From NCBI RefSeq assembly GCF_024494465.1, contig NZ_JAETXM010000007.1, positions 93,790-157,789 of the forward strand: a stretch of DNA of 64,000 bases. The letters run 5' to 3'. Under the pieces are notes generated by a model, which was not told where the DNA came from, ran no database searches, and saw only the letters and a program-made list of their open reading frames with translations. This DNA is from Bacillus sp. V3B (GTDB lineage Bacteria; Bacillota; Bacilli; Bacillales; Cytobacillaceae). A program made the translations under genes and the position numbers. Below are positions 44,949 through 52,920 of this stretch, piece after piece (the stretch's first letter is position 1; each line of letters begins with the position of its first letter).

Positions 44949-45281
44949 ATGAGTAGAAGAAAACGTGATCGTCACGGAAATCAAGATTTTTTCAGAGGGT
45001 CAGCCAAAAGGAGAAGAAATGACAGCAATACAGATGTAGATATTGATGTTGATAGCGAGTTCGAAACTGATATTCAAAATAGAACAGATGTAGATTCTGA
45101 TGCTGACGCGGAGGTGCGGAATACTGATAAAAACACAAACGTAGCCCGTGCTAGACTCATGAATTCTGGTAACTCTCGTGTAGATATAAAATTAAACAGC
45201 AGAAGCAACTCACGTGTGAGATCCGACCAAGATCAGGACAATGAACAAGATCAAGATACTGATGTTGAAGTAGACTTTTAA
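44949..45281 (+). CDS. Cassette protein A2 (alternating-dyad, Asp/Asn-rich)
   Basis: 110 residues from an ATG at 44949 with AAAGGAGTG upstream. A basic start (MSRRKRDRHGNQDF) is followed by the same dyad region as A1: NDSNTDVDIDVDSEFETDIQ, NRTDVDSDADAEVRNTDKNT, NSGNSRVDIKLNSRSNSRVR, SDQDQDNEQDQDTDVEVDF. Divergence is mostly conservative. With gene B2 it forms an inverted copy of the 40.85-41.58 kb cassette, the two flanking the repB replicon. Confidence 0.65.
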   Translation: MSRRKRDRHGNQDFFRGSAKRRRNDSNTDVDIDVDSEFETDIQNRTDVDSDADAEVRNTDKNTNVARARLMNSGNSRVDIKLNSRSNSRVRSDQDQDNEQDQDTDVEVDF

Positions 45282-45330
45282 GGGGTGGTGGGGGATTTTT
45301 ATCCCACCTATTTAAAAATAAGGTGATAAT

Positions 45331-45675
45331 ATGGAAAGAAGAAAAAGAATATTTATGAATGAAGAATCAGAATTAAAAACAAATGTAAGTTCCAACGAAA
45401 AAAGTATCATTGACAATGATAACGAAAGTATAAATTCAATTGGCCATAGTGGAAACTCCGATGTTGATTTAAAGGTTGATGTAAATATTGACACAACAGC
45501 CATTGGATTCGCCATTTTATGTTCCCTCTTTGCGACGAGACAAATGGATAATGAGGAATTCCAAATAGCCGTTCAAAAATTAGAAGGTCTAACAAATAAA
45601 AAGATGAGTACCTTTACGGGACGAGATGTAAACAGTCCTAATAATATACGACTGTTTAATCCGAAAAAACGGTAG
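45331..45675 (+). CDS. Cassette protein B2
   Basis: 114 residues, paralogue of B1: SSNEKSIIDNDNESINSIGH, SGNSDVDLKVDVNIDTTAIG, FAILCSLFATRQMDNEEFQI, LTNKKMSTFTGRDVNSPNN. AAGGTGATAAT lies before the ATG. It follows A2 by 49 bases. The hairpin-like GTAGAGTA...CTGCTCTAC sequence and GGGCCCTTTATGTACACCACCCC that follow are also mirrored after B1. Unknown function. Confidence 0.6.
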   Translation: MERRKRIFMNEESELKTNVSSNEKSIIDNDNESINSIGHSGNSDVDLKVDVNIDTTAIGFAILCSLFATRQMDNEEFQIAVQKLEGLTNKKMSTFTGRDVNSPNNIRLFNPKKR

Positions 45676-45925
45676 AGTAGAAATTGCAAGCATAGCTGCT
45701 CTACTTTACATATTGGGCCCTTTATGTACACCACCCCTATCCAAAGAGGCTCTAATCAGTCTCTTTGATTTTATATTTAAGATAAATCAATAATATAAAA
45801 AGAAGTCTCTTATATAACGCCAATGAGGTGAAGTACTAAATTAAAATGCGCTTTTTCTTGTCAAAACAGTAACCTACTTCAATCTAGTTGTTTTATGACA
45901 TTTTCAAAACTTAGCAAAAGAGAAT

Positions 45926-46084
45926 ATGTCATTAGATAACGCTGCAAATCTTGTTGTAGATAGGTTTGATAAAGGTGCGTTCGAGGTAAGCACGGTATTC
46001 GTTCTAGCTGAAGTTGAAAGCGAACAGCTTGATTTAAAGCGTTCTAATGATGAGTATATAAAAGAATCACTTATTCGCTTATAA
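45926..46084 (+). CDS. 52-residue hypothetical protein
   Basis: A short frame [51 protein letters not shown] with protein-like composition. AAAAGAGAAT precedes the ATG but no strong ribosome site is seen. It overlaps the end of the convergent recombinase by six bases. It could be a fragment of a larger gene. Confidence 0.35.
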   Translation: MSLDNAANLVVDRFDKGAFEVSTVFVLAEVESEQLDLKRSNDEYIKESLIRL

Positions 46085-46627
46085 GCGCTTCTTTGCCCTT
46101 ATAAGTGTACTTTTGCTTATTCCCGTCCGTTCCTCTACTTGTTTGTAAGATTGTATTTCTAGCAATTTTAAAGCATGTTCAATTTGCTTTTTTCCGTACT
46201 TTTTGGGTCTGCCCTCTCTAAAATCTGGCTTTTGCTTTGCTATTGCTTTGCCTTCTTGAGTACGTTCCACAATCATATCCCTTTCAAATTCTGCAAAAGA
46301 TAACATCACATTTAATATAAGTCGCCCTGTTGATGTATCCTCGACTAATCCCATATTTAAAACATGAACCTTTACCCCATGTTCAAACAATGACTTTATG
46401 GTATTAATTCCGTCTGCAGTTGTCCTGGCAAAACGGTCTAGTTTGGTAACAACCAAGGTGTCTCCCTCTTTTAATTCCTCCAATACCTTATTGAAGTTCG
46501 GGCGATCTGTTTTCGTTCCAGTAAACTTATCCTCATAAATTTTGTCGCAGCCTTCCTTTTCCAATGCTTGAAGCTGAGCTTCTAAATCTTGGTGTAGAGT
46601 AGATACCCGGGCATATCCATATTTCAT
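46079..46627 (-). CDS. Serine recombinase/resolvase
   Basis: 182 residues: catalytic domain with the active-site Ser in [30 protein letters not shown] (Arg pair), and [20 protein letters not shown], then a C-terminal DNA-binding helix-turn-helix ([20 protein letters not shown]). Length and order match small resolvases/invertases such as Bin and Tn-type TnpR. AGGAGAA precedes the ATG. On a multi-replicon plasmid it may resolve multimers; its site would be expected just upstream (46.63-46.73 kb). Confidence 0.88.
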   Translation of the reverse strand: MKYGYARVSTLHQDLEAQLQALEKEGCDKIYEDKFTGTKTDRPNFNKVLEELKEGDTLVVTKLDRFARTTADGINTIKSLFEHGVKVHVLNMGLVEDTSTGRLILNVMLSFAEFERDMIVERTQEGKAIAKQKPDFREGRPKKYGKKQIEHALKLLEIQSYKQVEERTGISKSTLIRAKKRL

Positions 46628-47156
46628 AGTAAATTCTCCTTTTATTTATGGAACTAAGTTATGACACTAGCCTATGCCTTGATATTACTACATCGTTGTT
46701 ACGGTGTCAAAACCTTTTAAGTTATGATACTTTTAATTCGAGATAACTATTTGTAAAATATGTCACACCTCTAACTTTCATCATAAATTCGCGTTTAATA
46801 GTCACTAAACGTTCATACACTTTGCAATTGATTTCATTTATAATCAAATTAATCTTTTTTTTAAATTTAGGTTTGGGTGTTGGTGTACTATGCCAGCACC
46901 TTTTTTGTGTCTTCCGAATAACTGAAGTTTTATGTATCTGTTTATCTATTTTGTTACATTGGTTAATGTCAAAATAAGTCCATTTTTTTAAAATCAATTT
47001 TGACATTCATTTTGACACTGGAAACAAAATAAATGCCTTTAAGTAAGCATCTTTTTTCACTGTTTTTAGTGACTGCTAATCATGATAATGAGATGAGAGC
47101 TATACGAGGAAACGCAGAATAGTGAACACCGAATAGTCCAGGGGAATAGCAAAAAT

Positions 47157-47601
47157 AGTTAGGAAGAGCATAAGGAAAACGTGCTTACACCTACGCTACA
47201 AGACTAGGCAAGGCCTAGTTGTTTCATGCTTGCAAGTTTTTTGATGAGTGTCTAATTACTAGACACCTAAAATCATATTTTGCCTAAAAATCCGTTAGGT
47301 ACAAACGACTTTGCTTTAGCAAATCAACCCATTTAGGGTTCGGAATTACATCGATTTTTAATCTATGTATAATTGCGCTATGTTAAAAACATAGATGCAC
47401 TATGTTAAAAACATAGATGCAAAGTTTGGTACAAATGTGTACCAATGATATAAAAAGCGTGGAACAGTTTTGTACCAAACGGCTAAAAAACTGGTACAAA
47501 AATGTTCCAAAATATAAATTTCTTGATATCACGCTAACACTAGGCCCTGCCTAGTCTAGCACTGAAAGTGATAGCACGTTTTCCTTATGCTCTTCCTAAC
47601 T
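47157..47601. other. 445-bp element bounded by perfect 29-bp inverted repeats
   Basis: The first 29 bases (47157-47185, AGTTAGGAAGAGCATAAGG then AAAACGTGCT) recur exactly inverted at 47573-47601. A second inverted pair lies inside (GACTAGGCAAGGCCTAG / CTAGGCCCTGCCTAGTC). The centre has two 22-bp-spaced CTATGTTAAAAACATAG palindromes and three TGGWACA-N4-TGTWCCA palindromes. No gene is visible inside. It could be a partition site, origin fragment or mobile cassette. Confidence 0.7.
47378..47509. promoter_or_regulatory. Phased palindrome cluster
   Basis: CTATGTTAAAAACATAG at 47378-47394 and 47400-47416; TGGTACAAATGTGTACCA at 47427-47444, TGGAACAGTTTTGTACCA at 47460-47477 and TGGTACAAAAATGTTCCA at 47492-47509. 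The last three start 33 and 32 bases apart, three helical turns, so bound dimers would lie on one DNA face. Confidence 0.8.
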
Positions 47602-47717
47602 CTTTTGAAAAAACGTTGGATTCCTTTTCTAGAAAAAACGGATCTTTCGAAGAGCATTTTAGAAAAAGAAAAAGCATTACTCTTATTCCAGTAATGCGCC
47701 CTTTACTTGAATAAGAT

Positions 47718-48191
47718 TTAATGTTTCTTCACACACTCTTTATTGATTTGTTCAAGTGTTACATATTTACCTGGCGCTTTCCGTTTATTTATTACTTTCC
47801 AATTTTTTTCTTCTCTTTTTATCTCTAATAATACGTTTGTTCCATCTAATTCTTTATAAAATAAGTAACCAGATGAAGAGTTATCTAAATTCTTATCTAT
47901 AATAATTAATTTTCTATCCCCTATGGACGAACCATAAAATAGAGCCATTAGAGACTCTAAATGCTCATTTCTTTTTCTTAAATCTAACATCATTTCACTT
48001 ATGTCGTCGTAAGAATATTCATTGCTTTTCTTTTCGATTTGCTTTAACAAAGGGAAACTATTTTTAATATCTTTTTGTATTTCATTGTTAAGTTGTGTCA
48101 AACAATCTTCAAATGTCATTGGAGATGCTAAAACAGTTTGTTGAGAAGTTATCATGAACAAAAGAATGAACGATACCAATATTTTATACAA
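47718..48191 (-). CDS. Secreted protein of unknown function
   Basis: 157 residues with a clear signal peptide (MYKILVSFILLFMITSQQTV, cleavage near LAS-P). The mature part is helical then beta-like (ISEMMLDLRKRNEHLESLMA, RKLIIIDKNLDNSSSGYLFY, EIKREEKNWKVINKRKAPGK) with two cysteines. Ribosome site GGAGGTT upstream of an ATG at 48191. Stands alone between the palindrome element and the helix-turn-helix gene. Family not recognised. Confidence 0.65.
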   Translation of the reverse strand: MYKILVSFILLFMITSQQTVLASPMTFEDCLTQLNNEIQKDIKNSFPLLKQIEKKSNEYSYDDISEMMLDLRKRNEHLESLMALFYGSSIGDRKLIIIDKNLDNSSSGYLFYKELDGTNVLLEIKREEKNWKVINKRKAPGKYVTLEQINKECVKKH

Positions 48192-48344
48192 ATGAATAAA
48201 CCTCCACTTCTAACCCAATTTTATTAATATACTTCCAACCTCTCTCATTTCTATTCTTTCTTAACAATCTGTCCCGATTGAGGAGCAAAACAGCATCCTC
48301 CGACTAATCTCTTAATACAATACTAGTTTTATATAGACCATTAT

Positions 48345-48394
48345 ACAACAATTGTTGTATAATAAACTTAACAAAACATTTGTTGTATTAGGGG
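48345..48394 (+). promoter_or_regulatory. Operator/promoter of the helix-turn-helix gene
   Basis: ACAACAATTGTTGT is a perfect palindrome at about 48347-48360, followed by TATAATAAAC and a half-copy CATTTGTTGTATTA. A related ACAACAATCGTTGT lies inside the gene at about 48636. The sites fit self-repression. Confidence 0.6.
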
Positions 48395-48403
48395 TGTATA
48401 TAG

Positions 48404-48973
48404 ATGAGAACGTACAATGTGGATGAAGCTTTTGAAATATTAAAAGAAAATAAGATCACAACGCATAAAGAAAGTATCAGAAGATGGTTGCGAACAGGTG
48501 TGATGAAAGGGATTGCCCCTACTTCTCGTAAAGAAGGGTGGCAGATCCCCGAAAGAGAATTGAGAGCGTTTATCCAACAGCGATTGCCTGAATCCTATAC
48601 AACAATGATTGCAAAAGGAATAAACGATGATCATACAACAATCGTTGTAACTGATGAAGTGAAGGATCAGATACGTGCGGAAATGTGGAGAGAATTAGCT
48701 AGAAAGAACCTATTTGAAGGTTTTATAGAAATAAAGAAGTCGTTGGTTCGAGAGTGTATTCAGCATAAAAAGTATTCAAAAGAATTAGAAAAAGAAGTGT
48801 GGCAGCGATGTATCTCGAACAGTCAAGAATATAGTAAGCCACGAATACCCTACTTACTAGAAGCGTTTAAATTTGAAGGGCAGCGATTGTTGCTGGATAA
48901 GAATTTTGAAGCATTGGAAGAACAGATCATGTTTTCAATGATTGAGTATGTACGGAAAAACAGAGGAATTTAA
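48404..48973 (+). CDS. Plasmid DNA-binding protein with MerR/excisionase-like helix-turn-helix
   Basis: 189 residues: N-terminal winged helix (TYNVDEAFEILKENKITTHK, ESIRRWLRTGVMKGIAPTSR, KEGWQIPERELRAFIQQ), then a helical region (RAEMWRELARKNLFEGFIEI; KRIPYLLEAF-like end). Palindromic TTGTTGT sites in its promoter and in its coding region suggest it binds its own gene. This type is common on Bacillus plasmids and may act in partition or copy control. No partner NTPase gene is adjacent. Confidence 0.7.
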   Translation: MRTYNVDEAFEILKENKITTHKESIRRWLRTGVMKGIAPTSRKEGWQIPERELRAFIQQRLPESYTTMIAKGINDDHTTIVVTDEVKDQIRAEMWRELARKNLFEGFIEIKKSLVRECIQHKKYSKELEKEVWQRCISNSQEYSKPRIPYLLEAFKFEGQRLLLDKNFEALEEQIMFSMIEYVRKNRGI

Positions 48974-49840
48974 CACAATGAATGATGTGATAAATTAACT
49001 GTTTTAGGTGTCCGATTGGATGCCTTTTTTATTTGTTTATCCATTCTAAATTCTGCTCTTTTTAATAATTTCGATCTGCTTGCAATCGAAACAGCATTTT
49101 TTCTATCAGTTTTTACAGCCATCAAGTGAAAATAAAGTGAGTGTAGTATCTTTGCTACCAGATCAGCAATATTCAATAGTTTTAAGATGTATTTAATAAA
49201 AAGGTAACCTTACTCTTAGTAGCAAAGTTACATTATGCTCATAAATTGTCCTCTACGCGTTTTTAAGGTTGCCCCTTACTTTTTATAAACAAAATCAAAA
49301 TGAGTCGTTTAAAAAGAAAATATGAAGCTCTCAGGAGTATATCGAGACTCAAAGGGCAAAAACATTCTGTTGTGGTAATATCTTTTTTTCTAGTAACCTT
49401 TTTTGATTTAAGAGAATTTTAACAAACGAGTGCAAGTATCAAAAACTACCATTAGTGGAAGATCCCTTTTATATCAACGTTTATATCCTTAACGTACAAT
49501 TTTGCAGAAATGCTGCCTGTACCCCCAAAAGTTTTTCGGTAAAAAAGGTAAAACATGTAGCTTTTTTACGTTCAAATAATATGTGTTATTAGTACAATGA
49601 ATAAATTACAAAACATATCATTATTTTAAATATGCAACTAGGATAAGCCTATAAAGTTCCTATTTGAGCTTATTTTATATTTGGCTATAATTAGCTATTA
49701 TTTTAAAATTCAAACGCTAAATATAGCAATCTGATGATCCTCATAGGTATTTAAACGGAACTATAACAAGCTAATGGGTAGATTGCTCTTATTTACCACG
49801 TATAAGTAAATCTATGCGCTTATATGTTGTGAGCTAGTTT
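48974..49840. other. Gene-poor region behind replicon 2
   Basis: No convincing gene. A 40-codon frame at 49300-49422 (MSRLKRKYEALRSISRLKGQ onward) lacks a ribosome site. The part 49690-49840 mirrors 27870-28040 behind the first rep gene (CTAATGGGTAGA and TATTTAAACGGAACTATAAC), so the downstream flank of the replicons is conserved. Confidence 0.5.
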
Positions 49841-50878
49841 TTAATCTCGTAACTCCTGAAGCATCCGTTCAATTTCTGCTTTTTGATCTGAAACGTTCTC
49901 TACGTGTGCAACTGGTGTTGTTTGTTTTGTTTCGTCAAACCAATCAGGAATAATTTCTTTTTTTGCTGATCCATTAGGTGCCTTATCTGTTGCTGGATGT
50001 ACATATCCTTTTTTAAGATTCCCTTTGATAGCTGCTTTAAAATAACTTATATCGTCAATTTCAAAATCTACTAAATTTAACGTATCTACAAAAATAGAGT
50101 GCGTGAATGTTGGTCTTGTTTTCACGATATTTAATAATTTTATAATCTTTGCGTGTGTGTGTGGATCTATGTCTGATCTTTTTTCCAGTAAAGTGATAAT
50201 TTCGGCTTCTTCGTTACACACACTTTTTGTAGGACTTTCTGAAACACTTTCTGTAATACCTTCTGTTATTGCTCTGCCATCATGGCAGATCGAACTTTCA
50301 CCATGAAAGTTCGATCTTTCACCATGAAAGTTCGATCTTTCACCATGAAAGTTCGATTGTGGTGCGGGTTTATCCTCGCTTTTTATATGAACAACCTTAA
50401 AACCATCCAAGTGATAGCCCAATTTGTTAAGGTCTTCATTTATTTTTTCGAGGTTCAAACGATACCATGTAGATTTATCATATTTAAACTTTGGATCAGG
50501 GTTTTTCCCTAATTCAATCCACCCTTGTTCTTTAAATTCTTTATTCATTCTGCTGATAGATGATGGTGAACAAAATCCCATTAATTCGATAGTGTGATCC
50601 TCAGCCGTTTTATAAAACCATCCATTTCGATAGGCAGTTTTCATTTTCTCAATTGACTTTGGGCTAACATTATGCACAATTGCCTTTTCGATTTTTTGCT
50701 TTTGCTTTTTATCGGTTTTTAATTGAATTCCCTGCCAAAAAATTAAATTGTTAAGAAAGGCTGCTCTCATATGGATTCCATTTTTATTACCGTAGTAAGT
50801 CTCGATCAATGCCATTAACTCTTCTTTTATGACAATCCTTTGTAATTCTTCTACATTAGTATTTTGGTTATTAGTCAT
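49841..50878 (-). CDS. Theta replication initiator, RepM-like (second copy)
   Basis: 345 residues. The N-terminal domain (ELMALIETYYGNKNGIHMRA, AFLNNLIFWQGIQLKTDKKQ, MGFCSPSSISRMNKEFKEQG) is of a different initiator winged-helix subtype from that at 26844, but the C terminus (DWFDETKQ..., AEIERMLQQLRD) and the upstream leader are shared. Residues about 178-200 are SNFHGER repeats encoded by a 21-bp iteron array, i.e. an origin inside the gene. Orientation is inverted relative to the first copy. Probably a compatible replicon with its own specificity. Confidence 0.78.
   Translation of the reverse strand: MTNNQNTNVEELQRIVIKEELMALIETYYGNKNGIHMRAAFLNNLIFWQGIQLKTDKKQKQKIEKAIVHNVSPKSIEKMKTAYRNGWFYKTAEDHTIELMGFCSPSSISRMNKEFKEQGWIELGKNPDPKFKYDKSTWYRLNLEKINEDLNKLGYHLDGFKVVHIKSEDKPAPQSNFHGERSNFHGERSNFHGESSICHDGRAITEGITESVSESPTKSVCNEEAEIITLLEKRSDIDPHTHAKIIKLLNIVKTRPTFTHSIFVDTLNLVDFEIDDISYFKAAIKGNLKKGYVHPATDKAPNGSAKKEIIPDWFDETKQTTPVAHVENVSDQKAEIERMLQELRD
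50281..50361 (-). other. Putative intragenic origin of replicon 2: 21-bp iterons
   Basis: CATGAAAGTTCGATCTTTCAC-type units start at 50281 (diverged), 50302, 50323 and 50344, exactly 21 bases (two helical turns) apart. Each contains GAAAGTTCGATCTTTC, nearly palindromic. They sit inside the rep frame and differ wholly from the iterons of the first replicon. Confidence 0.75.
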
Positions 50879-51300
50879 TTTTCATCGTCTCCCTTTTTCG
50901 GAAAACAAAAAGAACGCTGCCCATCGTAAAAAATCTACGACAAACAACGCTCTACAAAATTAGACAGTAGATCCCTCTTGAAAAAAACTACATTATCACT
51001 TAAAATAAATGCATAATATAGCAGATAAGGGTCTTGAGCAGGTGTTTGTCGTGGTGTAGTCACGACTGACGTTATAAGAGGATTGCCGTCCTACTTATAA
51101 ACGCTTTAAGGCTCTTTTGCTTTTATCCGATCATTTAATTGTTGGATTAATTGTAAACTTTTAACTCTAGCAATTCAATACTACATTAAAAATAGGACGG
51201 TGAGATCCAGTCCCTTTTTATGATATAATTGACTTGTCGGTATTCCAATGAAGAGCCACTTCGTTTCCAGCGTTGTGGTTTTTTTCATTTGTACCATAAA
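50879..51300 (-). promoter_or_regulatory. Rep leader/control region of replicon 2
   Basis: Inverted near-copy of 26415-26843: includes the GAACGCTG...CAACGCTC hairpin, the CTACATTATCAC stretch, the CACGAC-type stem-loop and the GAAGTGGCTCTTCATTGG terminator-like hairpin. Differences cluster in loops (for example CTGCAATCC versus CGGCAATCC), the usual pattern for antisense-RNA specificity. Confidence 0.55.
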
Positions 51301-51334
51301 AAATAGTTTTGATCTGCATGCCCGGCCTTTCTTG

Positions 51335-51415
51335 GGATTCAACCGAGATACATGTAATTTTGGGTCGTAGCATGTATTTTATTTCCAAATATACAAAAGA
51401 CAGCCTACAATATTG
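51335..51415. repeat. Copy of element C left part
   Basis: CCGAGATACATGTAATTTTG and the following 60 bases match 34745-34835 almost exactly, without the right-hand inverted arm. Confidence 0.8.
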
Positions 51416-51437
51416 ACCAAAACCACACCTTTTGGAA

Positions 51438-51645
51438 CTATAAAAGGAAGAGGGATAAGTAAATTAATGTTGCTCCGATTGCTAAAAACGCTCCGTTTTT
51501 TATCGCTTTATATCTTTCATAATTTCTTTTTATATGAAAATTTAATTCTCTATTTTCTTTTGCAAGCTTCAATTCTTCTTTGGTTTTATATTTTCTCAAA
51601 TCTTCAATGTTTGCTCCAAACCAGACTAAGCCTTTATTTCTTTTG
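51438..51645 (-). pseudogene. C-terminal remnant of a membrane protein
   Basis: Minus-strand frame reads KGLVWFGANIEDLRKYKTKE, ELKLAKENRELNFHIKRNYE, RYKAIKNGAFLAIGATLIYL, SLFLL and stop. It is a charged helix ending in one membrane segment. No start codon is available; upstream sequence is the terminator of the next gene. Hence a 5-prime-truncated remnant. Confidence 0.5.
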
Positions 51646-51659
51646 GTCCTGCCGACTTT

Positions 51660-51693
51660 CCCGAAAAAAGTGAAAGGAGAAACACATTTGCTT
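51660..51693 (-). terminator. Hairpin terminator
   Basis: GAAGGAGAAGCA pairs with TGTTTCTCCTTTC, followed on the minus strand by ACTTTTTTC; it ends the dyad/Gln-rich gene. Confidence 0.75.
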
Positions 51694-51714
51694 CTCCTTC
51701 CAGATTAACCTCAT

Positions 51715-52044
51715 TTAGTTTTTAAACGATTTAACCATCGCCATAGCTTTAGCAATGTCATCTTCTTTTAGTGATTTTTTGTCGCTACCATATCCAAAAA
51801 GAATGATGATAATGACAATCAAGAAATCCAAATCAATATTGACATTAACTTCTTGCTTTGCATCATTGTTAACCTCGTTATTGACTGTATCAGTATCAGT
51901 GACTGTTTGAGCTTGTGCTTGTGCCTGAGCCTGTTGTTGTTCCTGTTGTTGTTCCTGTTCTTGTAGAAAAAGCAAAAGGTCTTCTGCATCTTTTTTTGCC
52001 TTTTTCCATTTTTTATCCTTTTTATCATGACAAAGATTACACAT
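51715..52044 (-). CDS. Gln-rich/dyad protein with hydrophobic segment (cassette-like)
   Basis: 109 residues. MCNLCHDKKDKKWKKAKKDA gives a CxxC and basic start, then a Gln-rich run (QEQEQQQEQQQAQAQAQAQ), an alternating region TVTDTDTVNNEVNNDAKQEV, then VNVNIDLDFLIVIIIILFG and a short helical tail. The VNIDLD-to-hydrophobic transition resembles B1/B2 (VDVNIDTTAIGFAILCSLF). GGAGGGAACC precedes the ATG. A third, more distant member of the dyad group. Function unknown. Confidence 0.6.
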   Translation of the reverse strand: MCNLCHDKKDKKWKKAKKDAEDLLLFLQEQEQQQEQQQAQAQAQAQTVTDTDTVNNEVNNDAKQEVNVNIDLDFLIVIIIILFGYGSDKKSLKEDDIAKAMAMVKSFKN

Positions 52045-52187
52045 GTGGTTCCCTCCTTTCTGTAAAAACTACTATATGATATGCTTGGTCACTGATATCG
52101 AGAGGATGCTTGTCCTATTCAGATAGCCTTTTTAAAAATTTATTTTTAAAAAGGCATTACTGAATCAATATGAAACGCAATAGACCT

Positions 52188-52280
52188 TTACGGGGTGATC
52201 CTGGCTGCACTTGCTCGAGCCATAGCAGGAGTTTTTTGGTTAGAAGCCATTTCTTCCAAAGCATCAACGGCAATCGTCAT
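52188..52280 (-). pseudogene. 30-residue fragment
   Basis: MTIAVDALEEMASNQKTPAM, ARASAARITP and stop, reminiscent of the ARxxAA helix of phage terminase small subunits or similar. It lies 35 bases behind the rep fragment and lacks a ribosome site. Probably debris. Confidence 0.3.
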
Positions 52281-52315
52281 AGATTGTCTTTTATATGACT
52301 ATATGCTGTGAGTTT

Positions 52316-52780
52316 TCAATCTCGTAACTGCTGAAGCATCCGTTCAATTTCTTGTTTCTTTTGTTCAGGATCTGTTGGAGTAGATAAGGACGGTTCATCT
52401 TGAACATCTCTTTTTTCATTCTCTTTAAACCAGTTAGGGAGCTTCTCTTTTCTTGTAACCTTCTTATCTCGAAATTTATTAGACTTATTTTTTTTACCTA
52501 CTGCCGTTGTTTTACTATCTAGGATATATTTTAGTTTTCTCACAGCCGACAGATAAGGCAAGTTACAAACACCATCTACAAAGTCCTGCAAAGACAGACC
52601 AATAGCTTCAATCACATCATCATTCGTATATCCTGTTACTCCTTCTTCAGTCAAACGCTTTTCAAAAGTTTTTGCGTCTTCTAAGGATATGTCTTTAGAA
52701 AGCAAGAAAGAAATTAATTCGGAATGAAGTAAAACCTCTTCTTCTTCTTCTTTATTTAATAAAAATTTTTTATTTAAGGG
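52316..52780 (-). pseudogene. RepM-like C-terminal fragment
   Basis: The frame extends from about 52780 to the stop at 52316. LLSKDISLEDAKTFEKRLTE, EGVTGYTNDDVIEAIGLSLQ and EIERMLQQLRD closely match the C-terminal third of the 26844 rep protein. The N-terminal domain and iterons are missing; the break lies at a MITE-like element. A remnant of a third RepM-like replicon. Confidence 0.8.
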
Positions 52781-52782
52781 AG

Positions 52783-52920
52783 AGAGTCACATACCCATCA
52801 AGTTAAGAAAACAGATCAACCCCAAAAACGATAGAATAGGATTTTTTTGTTACAAAGAAATTCCCAAATATCGTTCTTGGGGAGAAGTATAAACTCTTAG
52901 CTTGATGGGCATGTGACTCT
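52783..52920. mobile_element. 138-bp MITE-like element with IS231-like ends
   Basis: AGAGTCACATACCCATCAAG (left, continuing TTAAG) and its inverted partner at 52896-52920 match at 23 of 25 positions. CATnCCCATCAAnnTAAG resembles the terminal repeats of IS231, so this may be a transposase-less cassette (MIC231 type). The inside also pairs (CCCCAA...ACGATA with TATCGTT...TTGGGG). It abuts the truncated rep fragment. Confidence 0.65.

Larger units (their letters stand above)
40760..45750. repeat. Inverted duplication of the A/B cassette around repB
   Basis: About 40.76-41.65 kb and 44.86-45.75 kb are inverted diverged copies: both contain genes A and B, shared leader sequences (TAAACTCGGTGTAATGTC-like) and a shared AGTAGAGCAG...CTACT-type end. 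The central 3.2 kb contains the sRNA copy, dif-like site 8, the Cys gene, the MerR-like gene and repB. Confidence 0.8.

Noticed and set aside
46722..47006. 94-residue reading frame on the minus strand
   Set aside because: Composition is unlike a folded protein, there is no ribosome site, and it lies in repeat-rich non-coding DNA.
50281..50361. CRISPR-like repeats
   Set aside because: Exact 21-bp periodicity with no spacers, inside a rep gene; iterons are the better explanation.
51413..51673. 86-residue plus-strand frame
   Set aside because: It is the antisense shadow of a better minus-strand remnant ending in a membrane helix.
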